This document shows positions 1 through 6,652 of a DNA stretch of 36,546 nt, one piece after another. The translations under genes were made by a program, and so were the position numbers. This DNA comes from JBOCEF01 sp047610385 (GTDB lineage: Bacteria > Pseudomonadota > Alphaproteobacteria > Rhodobacterales > Rhodobacteraceae): the NCBI GenBank assembly GCA_047610385.1, contig JBLGAC010000041.1, positions 1 through 36,546 of the forward strand, written 5' to 3'. How positions within the stretch are numbered: the stretch's first letter is position 1; every line of letters begins with the position of its first letter. The notes beneath the pieces are model-generated. The model did no database searches. It was given only the letters and a program-made list of their open reading frames with translations, and was not told the origin of the DNA.

Positions 1-33
1 CAGAACGGCGGGCAGCTGGGCGGCGTGGGTCAT
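1..33 (-). CDS. 5' end of an unidentified minus-strand gene, cut by the window edge
   Basis: Reading leftward from an ATG at 33 gives eleven in-frame codons (MTHAAQLPAVL) before the window ends. A GGAG sequence lies a few bases upstream of the ATG on the minus strand, which fits a ribosome binding site. Eleven residues are too few to assign a family. The start is inferred only from the ATG plus the GGAG. Confidence 0.35.
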   Translation of the reverse strand, partial: MTHAAQLPAVL

Positions 34-200
34 GACGGCTCCGGGGGGCTTGGGAAGGTCGGGGGCAGGGTGGCGGGGGCGGCGCGCGCTGGCAAGGGCC
101 GCTTGGCTTGGCCGGGGAAGCGCCCCTCGGCGGCATCGAGCCGCGTCGGGCCGCCGCGGCCTGCGCCGCGACCCGCACCCCTGATCAGGGGCGCGGGCTT

Positions 201-246
201 TGGCGCGCTGGCGCTGGGCGCATTGGCGCGCTGGCGCTGGGCGCAT
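201..246. repeat. 23-bp tandem repeat, two perfect copies
   Basis: Two identical adjacent 23-bp units occupy 201-223 and 224-246. Each begins TGGCGCGCTGGCG and ends GGGCGCAT. A decayed third copy (about 247-270, with GAGTTGGCGCTGGGCGAGTT) follows. The repeat lies in the 258-bp gap between the TerB-like gene and the partial gene at the window start. No gene or terminator is evident in that gap. Confidence 0.85.
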
Positions 247-291
247 TTGCGAGTTGGCGCTGGGCGAGTTCGCGCGGCGGCGCTGAGCGCG

Positions 292-726
292 CTAGGCGGC
301 TTCGGCGCGTTGGCGGGCGAGGCCGTTATCCATGTCGCTGACCCCCAACAGGGGCGCGAGCTGGCGCATCAGCGCGTTCTCATGCGCATCCCTCGTCCCG
401 TCGGCAAGGACGATGCGCCACAGCGCCTCCATCAGTTCGGCGCGGTCTTCGTAGGGCACCGTGGCTTTCAGCATCCGGGTGAAGCGCACGGTGTCGGGGG
501 CCTCGGCCTCAGCGACCGCGGCGTCGGCCAGCAGCGCCGCGGCGTCATCCTCTGTCAGCGTGTGGCGGCGGCGCAACTGGGCCAGGATCGCGGCGCGCTC
601 GGCCGGGGCAAAGTCATCGTCGGCCCGCGCGATGCGTACCATCAGCGCCGCCAGTGCCAGGGGCTGATCGGTCTTGCGCAACGGCGCGCCCGGGGCCTGG
701 AAAAACGCGATGAGATCCTTGAGCAT
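292..726 (-). CDS. TerB-like (tellurite-resistance-associated) helical protein
   Basis: A 144-residue, mostly helical cytoplasmic protein with the layout of the TerB/DjlA-type domain. An N-terminal stretch (LAALMVRIARADDDFAPAE, about 26-43) and a second acidic helix-loop (VLADGTRDAHE, about 106-116) are the two repeated acidic patches typical of this family, which is thought to bind metal. The ATG at 726 has an AAGGAG ribosome site about 8 bases upstream. TerB-like proteins are rarely defined biochemically, so tellurite resistance should not be assumed. The gene stands alone and diverges from the tRNA genes and nuo operon. Family assignment is fairly firm; function is unknown. Confidence 0.8.
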   Translation of the reverse strand: MLKDLIAFFQAPGAPLRKTDQPLALAALMVRIARADDDFAPAERAAILAQLRRRHTLTEDDAAALLADAAVAEAEAPDTVRFTRMLKATVPYEDRAELMEALWRIVLADGTRDAHENALMRQLAPLLGVSDMDNGLARQRAEAA

Positions 727-795
727 GCCGCAGGCTCCTTTTGCGAGGATTGATGGTCACATCCTTACCTAGACCTGCAGAGCGGGTCGGGAAAG

Positions 796-827
796 GGGGC
801 GCGCCCACCGCAGATTTCGCGCGCCCC
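796..827. repeat. 9-bp perfect inverted repeat
   Basis: The arms GGGGCGCGC (796-804) and GCGCGCCCC (819-827) are exact reverse complements around a 14-bp spacer. The element sits between the start of the TerB-like gene and the tRNA promoter. It has no T-tract on either side, so it does not look like a terminator. It could be a binding site or only a GC-rich coincidence. Confidence 0.5.
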
Positions 828-871
828 GCGGTCTGATGTGCAAAAGGTCTGAAAACCTTGGTGAAAGACGC

Positions 872-900
872 TTGACGCCCCCAGCCGCTGCGCATAGAAA
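872..900 (+). promoter_or_regulatory. Candidate promoter for the tRNA-Asp genes
   Basis: TTGACG (872-877) is followed after 17 bp by TAGAAA (895-900), a good sigma-70-type arrangement. Transcription would start near 907, about 40 bp before the first tRNA. It is a match by eye only. Confidence 0.5.
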
Positions 901-946
901 CCGCTCCACGCCAGAACGGCCCGGGACATCGGGAAGCGGCGCAGCT

Positions 947-1023
947 GCGGTTGTAGCTCAGTTGGTTAGAGTGCCGGCCTGTCACGCCGGAGGTCGCGGG
1001 TTCGAGCCCCGTCAACCGCGCCA
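947..1023 (+). tRNA. tRNA-Asp (anticodon GUC), copy 1
   Basis: A full 77-nt cloverleaf can be folded. The acceptor stem is GCGGTTG/CAACCGC with discriminator G and encoded CCA at 1021-1023. The D arm includes AGCTCAGTTGGTTAGAGT, the anticodon stem CCGGC/GCCGG encloses loop CTGTCAC, and the T arm contains GGTTCGAGCCCC. Anticodon GTC reads aspartate codons. Copy 2 follows 34 bp downstream. Confidence 0.97.
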
Positions 1024-1057
1024 ACGCTTCCGATGTCCCAGCCTTCCGGCGCGATGC

Positions 1058-1134
1058 GCGGTTGTAGCTCAGCTGGTTAGAGTGCCGGCCTGTCACGCCG
1101 GAGGTCGCGGGTTCGAGCCCCGTCAACCGCGCCA
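1058..1134 (+). tRNA. tRNA-Asp (anticodon GUC), copy 2
   Basis: Identical to copy 1 except for one D-loop base (AGCTGG here, AGTTGG in copy 1), with encoded CCA at 1132-1134. The 34-bp spacer differs from the flanks of copy 1, so only the mature tRNA has been duplicated or conserved. The two copies are probably co-transcribed. Confidence 0.97.
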
Positions 1135-1522
1135 CTCACCCCCTTTTCTTCCTTCGCTGGCCCGAGCGGCTTTTGAACAGCCACGTCCACCTAGTGGAAC
1201 CGAGTCATGGCGATGGTGTGTGCGTGCGAAAAGGCCCCGCGCGCTTTTGTCATACTAGGCGCCAAGCAGTCCGCGCGCGCTGCGCTTTTCATCTCTCGCA
1301 GCTGCCCGAACGGGGCGTGGGCGGCGCGCAGGGCTTTGCGGGCCGGGTCCCTTAACCGCTTGCGCGCGCCAAGTTTTCCGCCCGTCGGGTGGCGGCGAAA
1401 AATGCCTATGTATGCGAATGCATGCAGCAACTTGTTAAAAATTTCTTTTCCATATCATGCACTTTGCCGCGCCACGGCCATGCAAGCGCCCGCGATGCAG
1501 GGGGCGCAGACGCTCCCGCCGG

Positions 1523-1551
1523 TTGACCTGTTGGGGGCCGCGGATTAGATA
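1523..1551 (+). promoter_or_regulatory. Candidate promoter for the nuo operon
   Basis: TTGACC (1523-1528) is separated by 17 bp from TAGATA (1546-1551). It lies about 85 bp before the nuoA start. The -35 is good and the -10 is weak. A second, poorer candidate (ACTTGT at 1430 with TATCAT at 1453) lies upstream. Confidence 0.35.
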
Positions 1552-1603
1552 CTTCACCGAGACTTGGTTGCGCTGCGGCGCCGAATGCCAAAGGCTCCCA
1601 AGC

Positions 1604-1620
1604 GCCGGGTTTCGCCCGGC
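1604..1620 (+). promoter_or_regulatory. Leader hairpin just upstream of nuoA
   Basis: GCCGGG (1604-1609) pairs with CCCGGC (1615-1620) across a five-base loop, ending 16 bp before the nuoA ATG. No T-tract follows. It could affect translation or stability of the nuo mRNA; the only evidence is the base pairing. Confidence 0.35.
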
Positions 1621-1636
1621 AACCGAAAGTGATGCA

Positions 1637-2002
1637 ATGCAAGATCTTTTGCGAGAATACCTCCCGATCCTCGTCTTTCTTGGCGTGGCCATCGGGCTTG
1701 GGCTGGTTTTGATGCTGTCGGCCGTGGTGCTGGCGATCCGCCGCCCCGATCCGGAAAAAGACGGTGCCTACGAATGCGGGTTCAACGCTTTTGACGATGC
1801 GCGCATGAAGTTTGATGTGCGGTTCTATCTGGTTGCGATCCTGTTCATCATCTTCGATCTTGAAATCGCCTTCCTGTTCCCTTGGGCTGCTGCGTTCCGG
1901 GATGTCGGGCTGTTTGGTTTCTGGTCGATGATGGTGTTTCTTGCGGTGCTGACCGTCGGCTTTGCCTATGAATGGAAGAAGGGAGCGCTCGAATGGGAGT
2001 GA
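1637..2002 (+). CDS. nuoA: NADH-quinone oxidoreductase subunit A
   Basis: Small membrane subunit of complex I (121 aa), part of the base of the proton-pumping arm next to NuoH. Three hydrophobic segments are visible: about 8-32, 63-84 and 90-112. The conserved loop YECGFNAFDDARMKFDVRFY between helices 1 and 2 is the family hallmark and takes part in quinone-site coupling. The start at 1637 gives MQDLLREYLPILVF, matching the usual N-terminus; the open frame extends upstream but without homology. The ribosome site is weak (GAAAG). nuoA is the first gene of the operon and its stop overlaps the nuoB start by 10 bp. Confidence 0.97.
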   Translation: MQDLLREYLPILVFLGVAIGLGLVLMLSAVVLAIRRPDPEKDGAYECGFNAFDDARMKFDVRFYLVAILFIIFDLEIAFLFPWAAAFRDVGLFGFWSMMVFLAVLTVGFAYEWKKGALEWE

Positions 2003-2574
2003 TCGGCCAGACCACCACGCCCGGCGGGCTGATCGTGCCCGGCGCGTCCCCCGCGCTGCAAAATTCCGCAGGCGCCGACAAAGAACAGATGGCGCGCCAG
2101 CTGAGCAATGAGCTGGCCGATAAGGGCTTTCTGCTCGCTGCCGCTGATGACGTCATCAACTGGGCCCGCACCGGGTCAATGTTCTGGATGACTTTTGGTC
2201 TGGCGTGCTGCGCGGTTGAGATGATGCACACGTCAATGCCGCGCTATGATGTTGAACGCTTCGGCTTTGCGCCGCGGGCCAGCCCGCGCCAGTCAGACGT
2301 GATGATCGTGGCTGGCACGCTGACCAACAAGATGGCCCCGGCGTTGCGCAAGGTCTACGACCAGATGCCAGAGCCGCGGTATGTGATTTCAATGGGGTCG
2401 TGCGCCAATGGCGGCGGGTACTACCATTATTCATATTCGGTGGTGCGCGGCTGCGATCGAATCGTGCCCGTCGACATCTATGTGCCCGGCTGTCCCCCGA
2501 CTGCTGAGGCGCTGCTTTACGGCATTTTGCAGCTGCAGCGGAAAATCCGCCGCACCGGCACCATCACGCGCTGA
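1993..2574 (+). CDS. nuoB: NADH-quinone oxidoreductase subunit B (N2 cluster subunit)
   Basis: PSST-type subunit (193 aa) that carries the terminal [4Fe-4S] cluster N2 and hands electrons to quinone. The four expected ligands are present: the adjacent pair C72-C73 (ACCAVEMM), C137 (GSCANGGGYY) and C167 (PGCPP). The ATG at 1993 is preferred over an upstream in-frame ATG at 1972 because of the AAGGGAG ribosome site directly ahead of it. The first 40 residues form the variable, Gly/Pro/Ala-rich leader common in alphaproteobacteria. It overlaps nuoA by 10 bp and is followed 9 bp later by nuoC. Confidence 0.97.
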   Translation: MGVIGQTTTPGGLIVPGASPALQNSAGADKEQMARQLSNELADKGFLLAAADDVINWARTGSMFWMTFGLACCAVEMMHTSMPRYDVERFGFAPRASPRQSDVMIVAGTLTNKMAPALRKVYDQMPEPRYVISMGSCANGGGYYHYSYSVVRGCDRIVPVDIYVPGCPPTAEALLYGILQLQRKIRRTGTITR

Positions 2575-2583
2575 GAGGGACCC

Positions 2584-3201
2584 ATGTTGGACGCTCCAAA
2601 TCTCGACGCTCTGAACGAGCTGGCCGCGCTGCTTGACGCAAAGCTGTCTGACGCGGTGATCAGCCATGCCGTCGCGTTCGGCGAGCTGACCGTGACGGTC
2701 GCCGCCGACAAGATCCCGCAGATTGTGAAATTCCTGCAAACCGACAGCTCATGCCGCTTCACCACGCTGGTGGACGTGACCGGTGTGGACTGGCCCGGCC
2801 GGGAACGGCGCTTTGACGTGGTCTATCACTTCCTGTCGATGCACCAGAACATGCGCATCTGCCTGCGCGCAGAGGTGCGCGAACATGAAATTGTCCCGTC
2901 GATCAGCAGCATCCACGTCGCCGCAGACTGGTTTGAACGTGAGGTCTACGACATGTTCGGGATCATGTTCTCGGGCCATCCCGATCTGCGCCGGATCCTG
3001 ACAGATTACGGGTTCCGCGGCCATCCGCTGCGCAAGGATTTCCCGACGACCGGGTATGTTGAGGTCCGCTACGACGAAGAACAAAAGCGCGTGGTGTACG
3101 AACCTGTGACCCTGACCCAGGATTACCGCCAGTTCGACTTCATGTCCCCGTGGGAGGGCGCGGAATACATCCTGCCCGGCGATGAGAAGAAGGGGGCCTG
3201 A
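2584..3201 (+). CDS. nuoC: NADH-quinone oxidoreductase subunit C
   Basis: 30-kDa-type peripheral subunit of complex I (205 aa), which packs against NuoD and holds no cofactor. The family signature lies around residues 118-140 (EREVYDMFGIMFSGHPDLRR), followed by the DYGFRGHPLRKDFPTTGY tail segment that inserts along NuoD. nuoC is separate from nuoD here, unlike the NuoCD fusion of E. coli, as is normal in alphaproteobacteria. The ATG follows GAGAGGGA. nuoD begins 2 bp after the stop. Confidence 0.97.
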   Translation: MLDAPNLDALNELAALLDAKLSDAVISHAVAFGELTVTVAADKIPQIVKFLQTDSSCRFTTLVDVTGVDWPGRERRFDVVYHFLSMHQNMRICLRAEVREHEIVPSISSIHVAADWFEREVYDMFGIMFSGHPDLRRILTDYGFRGHPLRKDFPTTGYVEVRYDEEQKRVVYEPVTLTQDYRQFDFMSPWEGAEYILPGDEKKGA

Positions 3202-3203
3202 TC

Positions 3204-4409
3204 ATGGACGGCAGCGAATTCAAAACGCCTGAGCAGCGCATCCGCAACTTCAACATCAACTTCGGCCCGCAGCATCCCGCAGCACATGGCGTTCTGCGCC
3301 TTGTGCTCGAACTTGACGGCGAAGTGGTGGAGCGGGTGGACCCGCATATCGGCCTGCTGCACCGCGGCACCGAAAAACTGATGGAGAGCAGGACCTACCT
3401 GCAGAACCTGCCCTATCTTGACCGGCTCGATTATGTGTCGCCGATGAACCAGGAACATGTCTGGTGTCTGGCGATTGAAAAGCTGGTCGGTGTGGACATT
3501 CCGCGCCGTGGGTCGCTGATCCGGGTGTTGTTCTGCGAAATCGGGCGCATCCTGAACCATCTGCTGAACGTGACCACGCAGGCCATGGATGTGGGCGCGC
3601 TGACGCCGCCGCTCTGGGGCTTTGAAGAACGCGAAAAGCTCATGGTGTTTTATGAGCGGGCGTCCGGCGCGCGTCTGCACGCGGCCTATTTCCGCCCCGG
3701 CGGCGTGCATCAGGACCTGCCGCAGCAACTGCTGCAGGACATTCTGGACTGGTGCGATCCGTTCCTCGAGGTCTGCGACGATCTCGAAGGGCTGTTGACC
3801 GACAACCGCATCTTCAAGCAGCGCAATGTCGACATCGGCATCGTGTCGCCTGAAGAGGCGCAGGCGCTTGGCTTTTCGGGTGTGATGGTGCGTGGGTCCG
3901 GCCTTGGCTGGGATCTGCGGCGCGCGCAGCCCTATGAGCTGTACAATGAGTTCGACTTCCAGATCCCGCTCGGCAAAAACGGCGATTGCTATGATCGCTA
4001 TCTGTGCCGGATGGAGGAGATGAGGGAGAGCGTTCAGATCATTCGCCAAGCGATTGCAAAGCTTGATGAATGCAAGGGCCAGCCGGTCATCGCACGTGGC
4101 AAGCTTTCGCCGCCGTCGCGCGGTGACATGAAGACCTCGATGGAAGCGCTGATCCATCACTTCAAGCTTTACACCGAAGGGTTCCATGTCCCCGCGGGTG
4201 AAGTTTACACCTGCGTTGAGGCGCCCAAAGGCGAATTTGGCGTGTTCCTAGTGGCCGATGGCACCAACAAGCCGTGGCGTGCGAAATTGCGTGCGCCGGG
4301 CTTTGCGCATCTGGCGGCCATGGACCACATCTGCCGCGGGCATCAGTTGGCGGACGTGTCCGCGATCCTCGGCTCGCTCGACATCGTGTTCGGGGAGATT
4401 GACCGATGA
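3204..4409 (+). CDS. nuoD: NADH-quinone oxidoreductase subunit D (quinone-binding)
   Basis: 49-kDa-type subunit (401 aa), derived from the [NiFe]-hydrogenase large subunit, forming most of the quinone pocket with NuoB and NuoH. The signatures NFGPQHPAAHGVLRL (about 19-33) and GLLHRGTEKL (about 50-59) are intact. By spacing, H28 and Y77 (in DRLDY) correspond to the conserved His and Tyr that contact the quinone head group (H59 and Y108 in the bovine protein). An AAGAAGGGGG ribosome site precedes the ATG. The stop overlaps the start of the following glycosyltransferase gene (ATGA), so the foreign gene is translationally coupled to nuoD. Confidence 0.98.
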   Translation: MDGSEFKTPEQRIRNFNINFGPQHPAAHGVLRLVLELDGEVVERVDPHIGLLHRGTEKLMESRTYLQNLPYLDRLDYVSPMNQEHVWCLAIEKLVGVDIPRRGSLIRVLFCEIGRILNHLLNVTTQAMDVGALTPPLWGFEEREKLMVFYERASGARLHAAYFRPGGVHQDLPQQLLQDILDWCDPFLEVCDDLEGLLTDNRIFKQRNVDIGIVSPEEAQALGFSGVMVRGSGLGWDLRRAQPYELYNEFDFQIPLGKNGDCYDRYLCRMEEMRESVQIIRQAIAKLDECKGQPVIARGKLSPPSRGDMKTSMEALIHHFKLYTEGFHVPAGEVYTCVEAPKGEFGVFLVADGTNKPWRAKLRAPGFAHLAAMDHICRGHQLADVSAILGSLDIVFGEIDR

Positions 4410-5323
4410 TGTCCACGATTGCGGCGAATAGCCGGTTCAAGGATGATGCTCTCGTGTCGCCGCGGGTCACAGCCGTGATTGTGGCGTATCATTCGGCTGA
4501 AATTATCTCCCGTCTGCTCGCGACTCTTCCTGCAGATATGAAAGTGGTTGTCGCTGACGCCTCTCACGATCCTGAGCTGGCTGCTTTGCAGTCACATGAC
4601 CCGCTTGAGGTCGTCGCGCTGGACCGCAACCGGGGCTTTGGCGCTGCGGTAAACGCAGGCATGGGACGCGTGGACACTGAATTTGGATTGGTACTCAATC
4701 CAGACATGCTCTTGTATCCCGGTTGCGTCGCCGGTTGCGTCGCCGACTGCGTCGCGGCCGCAGACCGAGCGCCAGATGCTGGGCTTCTTTCCTCGGAGGC
4801 ACGTGGCCAGCGGCAGGATCTCGCGGACGCCGACTGGACTGCCGGATGCTTCATGCTGCTACGCACAGATGCATTCCGCGCAGTGGATGGCTTTGACGAA
4901 GATTTCTTTCTCTATTTTGAAGATCGGGATCTTTGTGTGCGCCTGAATGCCGCCGGTTGCCGTGTGGTTAAGGTCGCCGGGGTTCGGCCGCAGCATGTTG
5001 GGGGAGTGTCCACGAATGCCACCCATGACAATGCGAGCGAAAAGCTTTGGCTTTGGGGCGGGGGCGCTGCGGTCTTCATTGACAAACATCGCGGTGACCG
5101 TCACGGCGGCAAGGTCCGTGACTGGTTGCGGTCCATGCGGCTGCGCCGCTACGGCCAGGCACTGATTGGGGCGATGGGAGAATCACGTGCTGCCCGCATC
5201 CGTGTCGCGGGAGCAGATGCGGTGCGTCGGCACGGCCCACCCGTCATGAAAGACATTTTTTTCACCGGGGGTCCCCTGCGCAGCGCGCAGCCTCTCGCGG
5301 ACATGCGCGTGGGAGAACACTGA
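4406..5323 (+). CDS. Family 2 glycosyltransferase (rhamnosyltransferase-like) inserted in the nuo operon
   Basis: A 305-residue GT-A fold glycosyltransferase, probably acting at the inner face of the membrane on a sugar polymer or lipid-linked acceptor. Visible parts are the nucleotide-binding start VTAVIVAYHS (21-30), NRGFGAAVNAG (75-85), an NPD motif (98-100) in the place of the metal-binding DXD, and the acceptor-side motif GFDEDFFLYFEDRDLCVRL (162-180). Together these look like rhamnosyltransferases of the WbbL type. It starts at ATGATG overlapping the nuoD stop and ends directly against the nuoE ATG, so it has no promoter space of its own. A 12-bp repeat inserts GCVAGCVADCVA (106-117) just after NPD. 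Its base and codon use looks less uniform than its neighbours. No role in complex I is known; substrate unknown. Confidence 0.85.
   Translation: MMSTIAANSRFKDDALVSPRVTAVIVAYHSAEIISRLLATLPADMKVVVADASHDPELAALQSHDPLEVVALDRNRGFGAAVNAGMGRVDTEFGLVLNPDMLLYPGCVAGCVADCVAAADRAPDAGLLSSEARGQRQDLADADWTAGCFMLLRTDAFRAVDGFDEDFFLYFEDRDLCVRLNAAGCRVVKVAGVRPQHVGGVSTNATHDNASEKLWLWGGGAAVFIDKHRGDRHGGKVRDWLRSMRLRRYGQALIGAMGESRAARIRVAGADAVRRHGPPVMKDIFFTGGPLRSAQPLADMRVGEH
4721..4756 (+). repeat. 12-bp in-frame minisatellite inside the glycosyltransferase gene
   Basis: Units at 4721-4732 and 4733-4744 are identical (GGTTGCGTCGCC) and 4745-4756 is a third copy with changes at three positions (GACTGCGTCGCG). The repeat encodes three GCVA-like blocks and keeps the frame. 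It lies six residues after the NPD motif, in a loop that should be near the donor site. Confidence 0.9.
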
Positions 5324-6481
5324 ATGCTCCGTCGTCTTCACAAAGAACAGCCCGCTGATTTTGCGTTCTCGCCTGCCAACCAAGCTTGGGCGCAGAAGCA
5401 GATCGCGAAATACCCTGAGGGCCGTCAGGCCTCGGCGATCATTCCGTTGCTGTGGCGTGCGCAGGAACAGGAAAGCTGGCTGACCCGTCCGGCGATCGAA
5501 CACGTCGCCTCAATGCTGGGGCTGGCGTATATCCGTGCGCTAGAGGTCGCGACCTTTTACTTTATGTTCCAGCTGCAACCTGTTGGATCCCTTGCACATG
5601 TTCAGGTTTGCGGCACCACGTCCTGCATGATCTGCGGTGCTGAAGATCTGATCAAGGTTTGCCAGGAAAAAATCGCTGGTAAGGCCCACGCCATCTCCGC
5701 CGACGGGAAATTTTCGTGGGAGGAGGTCGAGTGCCTCGGCGCTTGCTCAAACGCGCCGATGGTCCAGATCGGCAAGGATTTCTATGAGGACCTGACCGAG
5801 CAAAGCTTTGCGGCGATCCTTGATGCGTTTGCACGCGGCGAAGTGCCGAAGCCCGGCCCGCAGAATGGCCGGTTCGCCGCCGATCCCAAGGGCGGAAACC
5901 TGACATTGGTGCTGCCTGACGGTGAGGCCGGCAATGGTGCCAACGCCTCGGTCACGCTGGCCATAGCCAAGGGCGACACCATCGCGCGGATCATGGATGA
6001 GGACGCCTTTGCTGGGGGCACCGCCGATGCCGCTGCGCCCGCCACGCCCAAGGCAGTCGTTCCTGCGCCCACGCCCGTCGCCGCGCCTAATCCCGAACTG
6101 ACCGCCGCCCATGCCGCCGCAGAAGCCGCCGCCGCACGCAAAAGCGCCGAGGCGGACGCGGTTCTGGCCCTTGGCAGCGCGCCCGCTGACGGTCGCCCGC
6201 AGCTTTTGACAGTGGCACCTGACGGGGGCGGCGACGATCTGAAACTGATCAAAGGCGTGGGACCAAAGCTGCAATCGCTTCTGAACGCGCTTGGGGTCTA
6301 TCATTTCGACCAGATCGCCGCGTGGACACAGGCGGAGATCGCTTGGGTGGACGGCGCGCTCAAAGGCTTAAATGGCCGCGCCGAACGCGATGATTGGGTG
6401 AGCCAGGCAAAGATTCTGGCCGCTGGCGGCGAGACTGAATTCTCGGCGCGCAACAAAGGCGGGGGCGTGTCCGGGGCATGA
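5324..6481 (+). CDS. nuoE: NADH-quinone oxidoreductase subunit E with C-terminal HHH-like extension
   Basis: 24-kDa-type thioredoxin-fold subunit of the NADH dehydrogenase module. Cluster N1a ligands are C96, C101 (CGTTSC) and C137, C141 (CLGAC). At 385 aa it is far longer than the usual 160-240. Residues about 230-300 are an Ala/Pro-rich linker containing PELTAAHAAAEAAAARKSAE, and residues 304-375 form a separate domain beginning DDLKLIKGVGPKLQSLLNAL, a helix-hairpin-helix-like pattern with DQIAAWT and ERDDWVSQAK. From memory, this domain recurs in several Rhodobacterales proteins, including an extended ribosomal protein L21; its function is unknown. The gene abuts the glycosyltransferase stop. 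Confidence 0.96.
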   Translation: MLRRLHKEQPADFAFSPANQAWAQKQIAKYPEGRQASAIIPLLWRAQEQESWLTRPAIEHVASMLGLAYIRALEVATFYFMFQLQPVGSLAHVQVCGTTSCMICGAEDLIKVCQEKIAGKAHAISADGKFSWEEVECLGACSNAPMVQIGKDFYEDLTEQSFAAILDAFARGEVPKPGPQNGRFAADPKGGNLTLVLPDGEAGNGANASVTLAIAKGDTIARIMDEDAFAGGTADAAAPATPKAVVPAPTPVAAPNPELTAAHAAAEAAAARKSAEADAVLALGSAPADGRPQLLTVAPDGGGDDLKLIKGVGPKLQSLLNALGVYHFDQIAAWTQAEIAWVDGALKGLNGRAERDDWVSQAKILAAGGETEFSARNKGGGVSGA

Positions 6482-6517
6482 TCCCGCCGCGGATCCTGCC
6501 ATAGGGGAGGATCTGCG

Positions 6518-6652
6518 ATGAGGACCATGCACGGGCCGTCAGGCCGCACGAACATCGGATTGGCGACGGCGGCTTATGCCCCGCGCCGATCAGGGACTGA
6601 GGATGGCAGGGGCCAACGCCCACGCCGACAGTTGAGGGGAACGGGACAATGA
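6518..6652 (+). CDS. Possible 44-aa small protein, coupled to the next gene
   Basis: An ATG at 6518 has a strong ribosome site, GGGGAGG (6504-6510), exactly 7 bases upstream. The frame runs 44 codons and its TGA overlaps the ATG of the following gene (ATGA at 6649-6652), the usual sign of translational coupling. The product is basic, rich in Gly, Arg and Thr, and has no membrane helix or motif I recognise. It could be a real small protein or a leader whose translation opens the next gene. No homology can be claimed. Confidence 0.45.
   Translation: MRTMHGPSGRTNIGLATAAYAPRRSGTEDGRGQRPRRQLRGTGQ

Larger units (their letters stand above)
1135..1636. other. 502-bp intergenic leader between the tRNAs and nuoA
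   Basis: I see no convincing gene here: the open frames that cross it lack ribosome sites and family resemblance. The middle (about 1390-1460) is more AT-rich than its surroundings and contains repeated ATGC words (TATGCGAATGCATGC). The 3' part holds a candidate promoter (1523-1551) and a hairpin (1604-1620) just before nuoA. No clear tRNA terminator is visible. Confidence 0.5.

Noticed and set aside
614..1258. Open frames on both strands across the two tRNA-Asp genes, with a repeated LTGLEPATSGVTGRHSNQLSY phrase on the minus strand
   Set aside because: They are translations of the tRNA genes themselves. This phrase is a well-known false protein from antisense reading of tRNA sequences.
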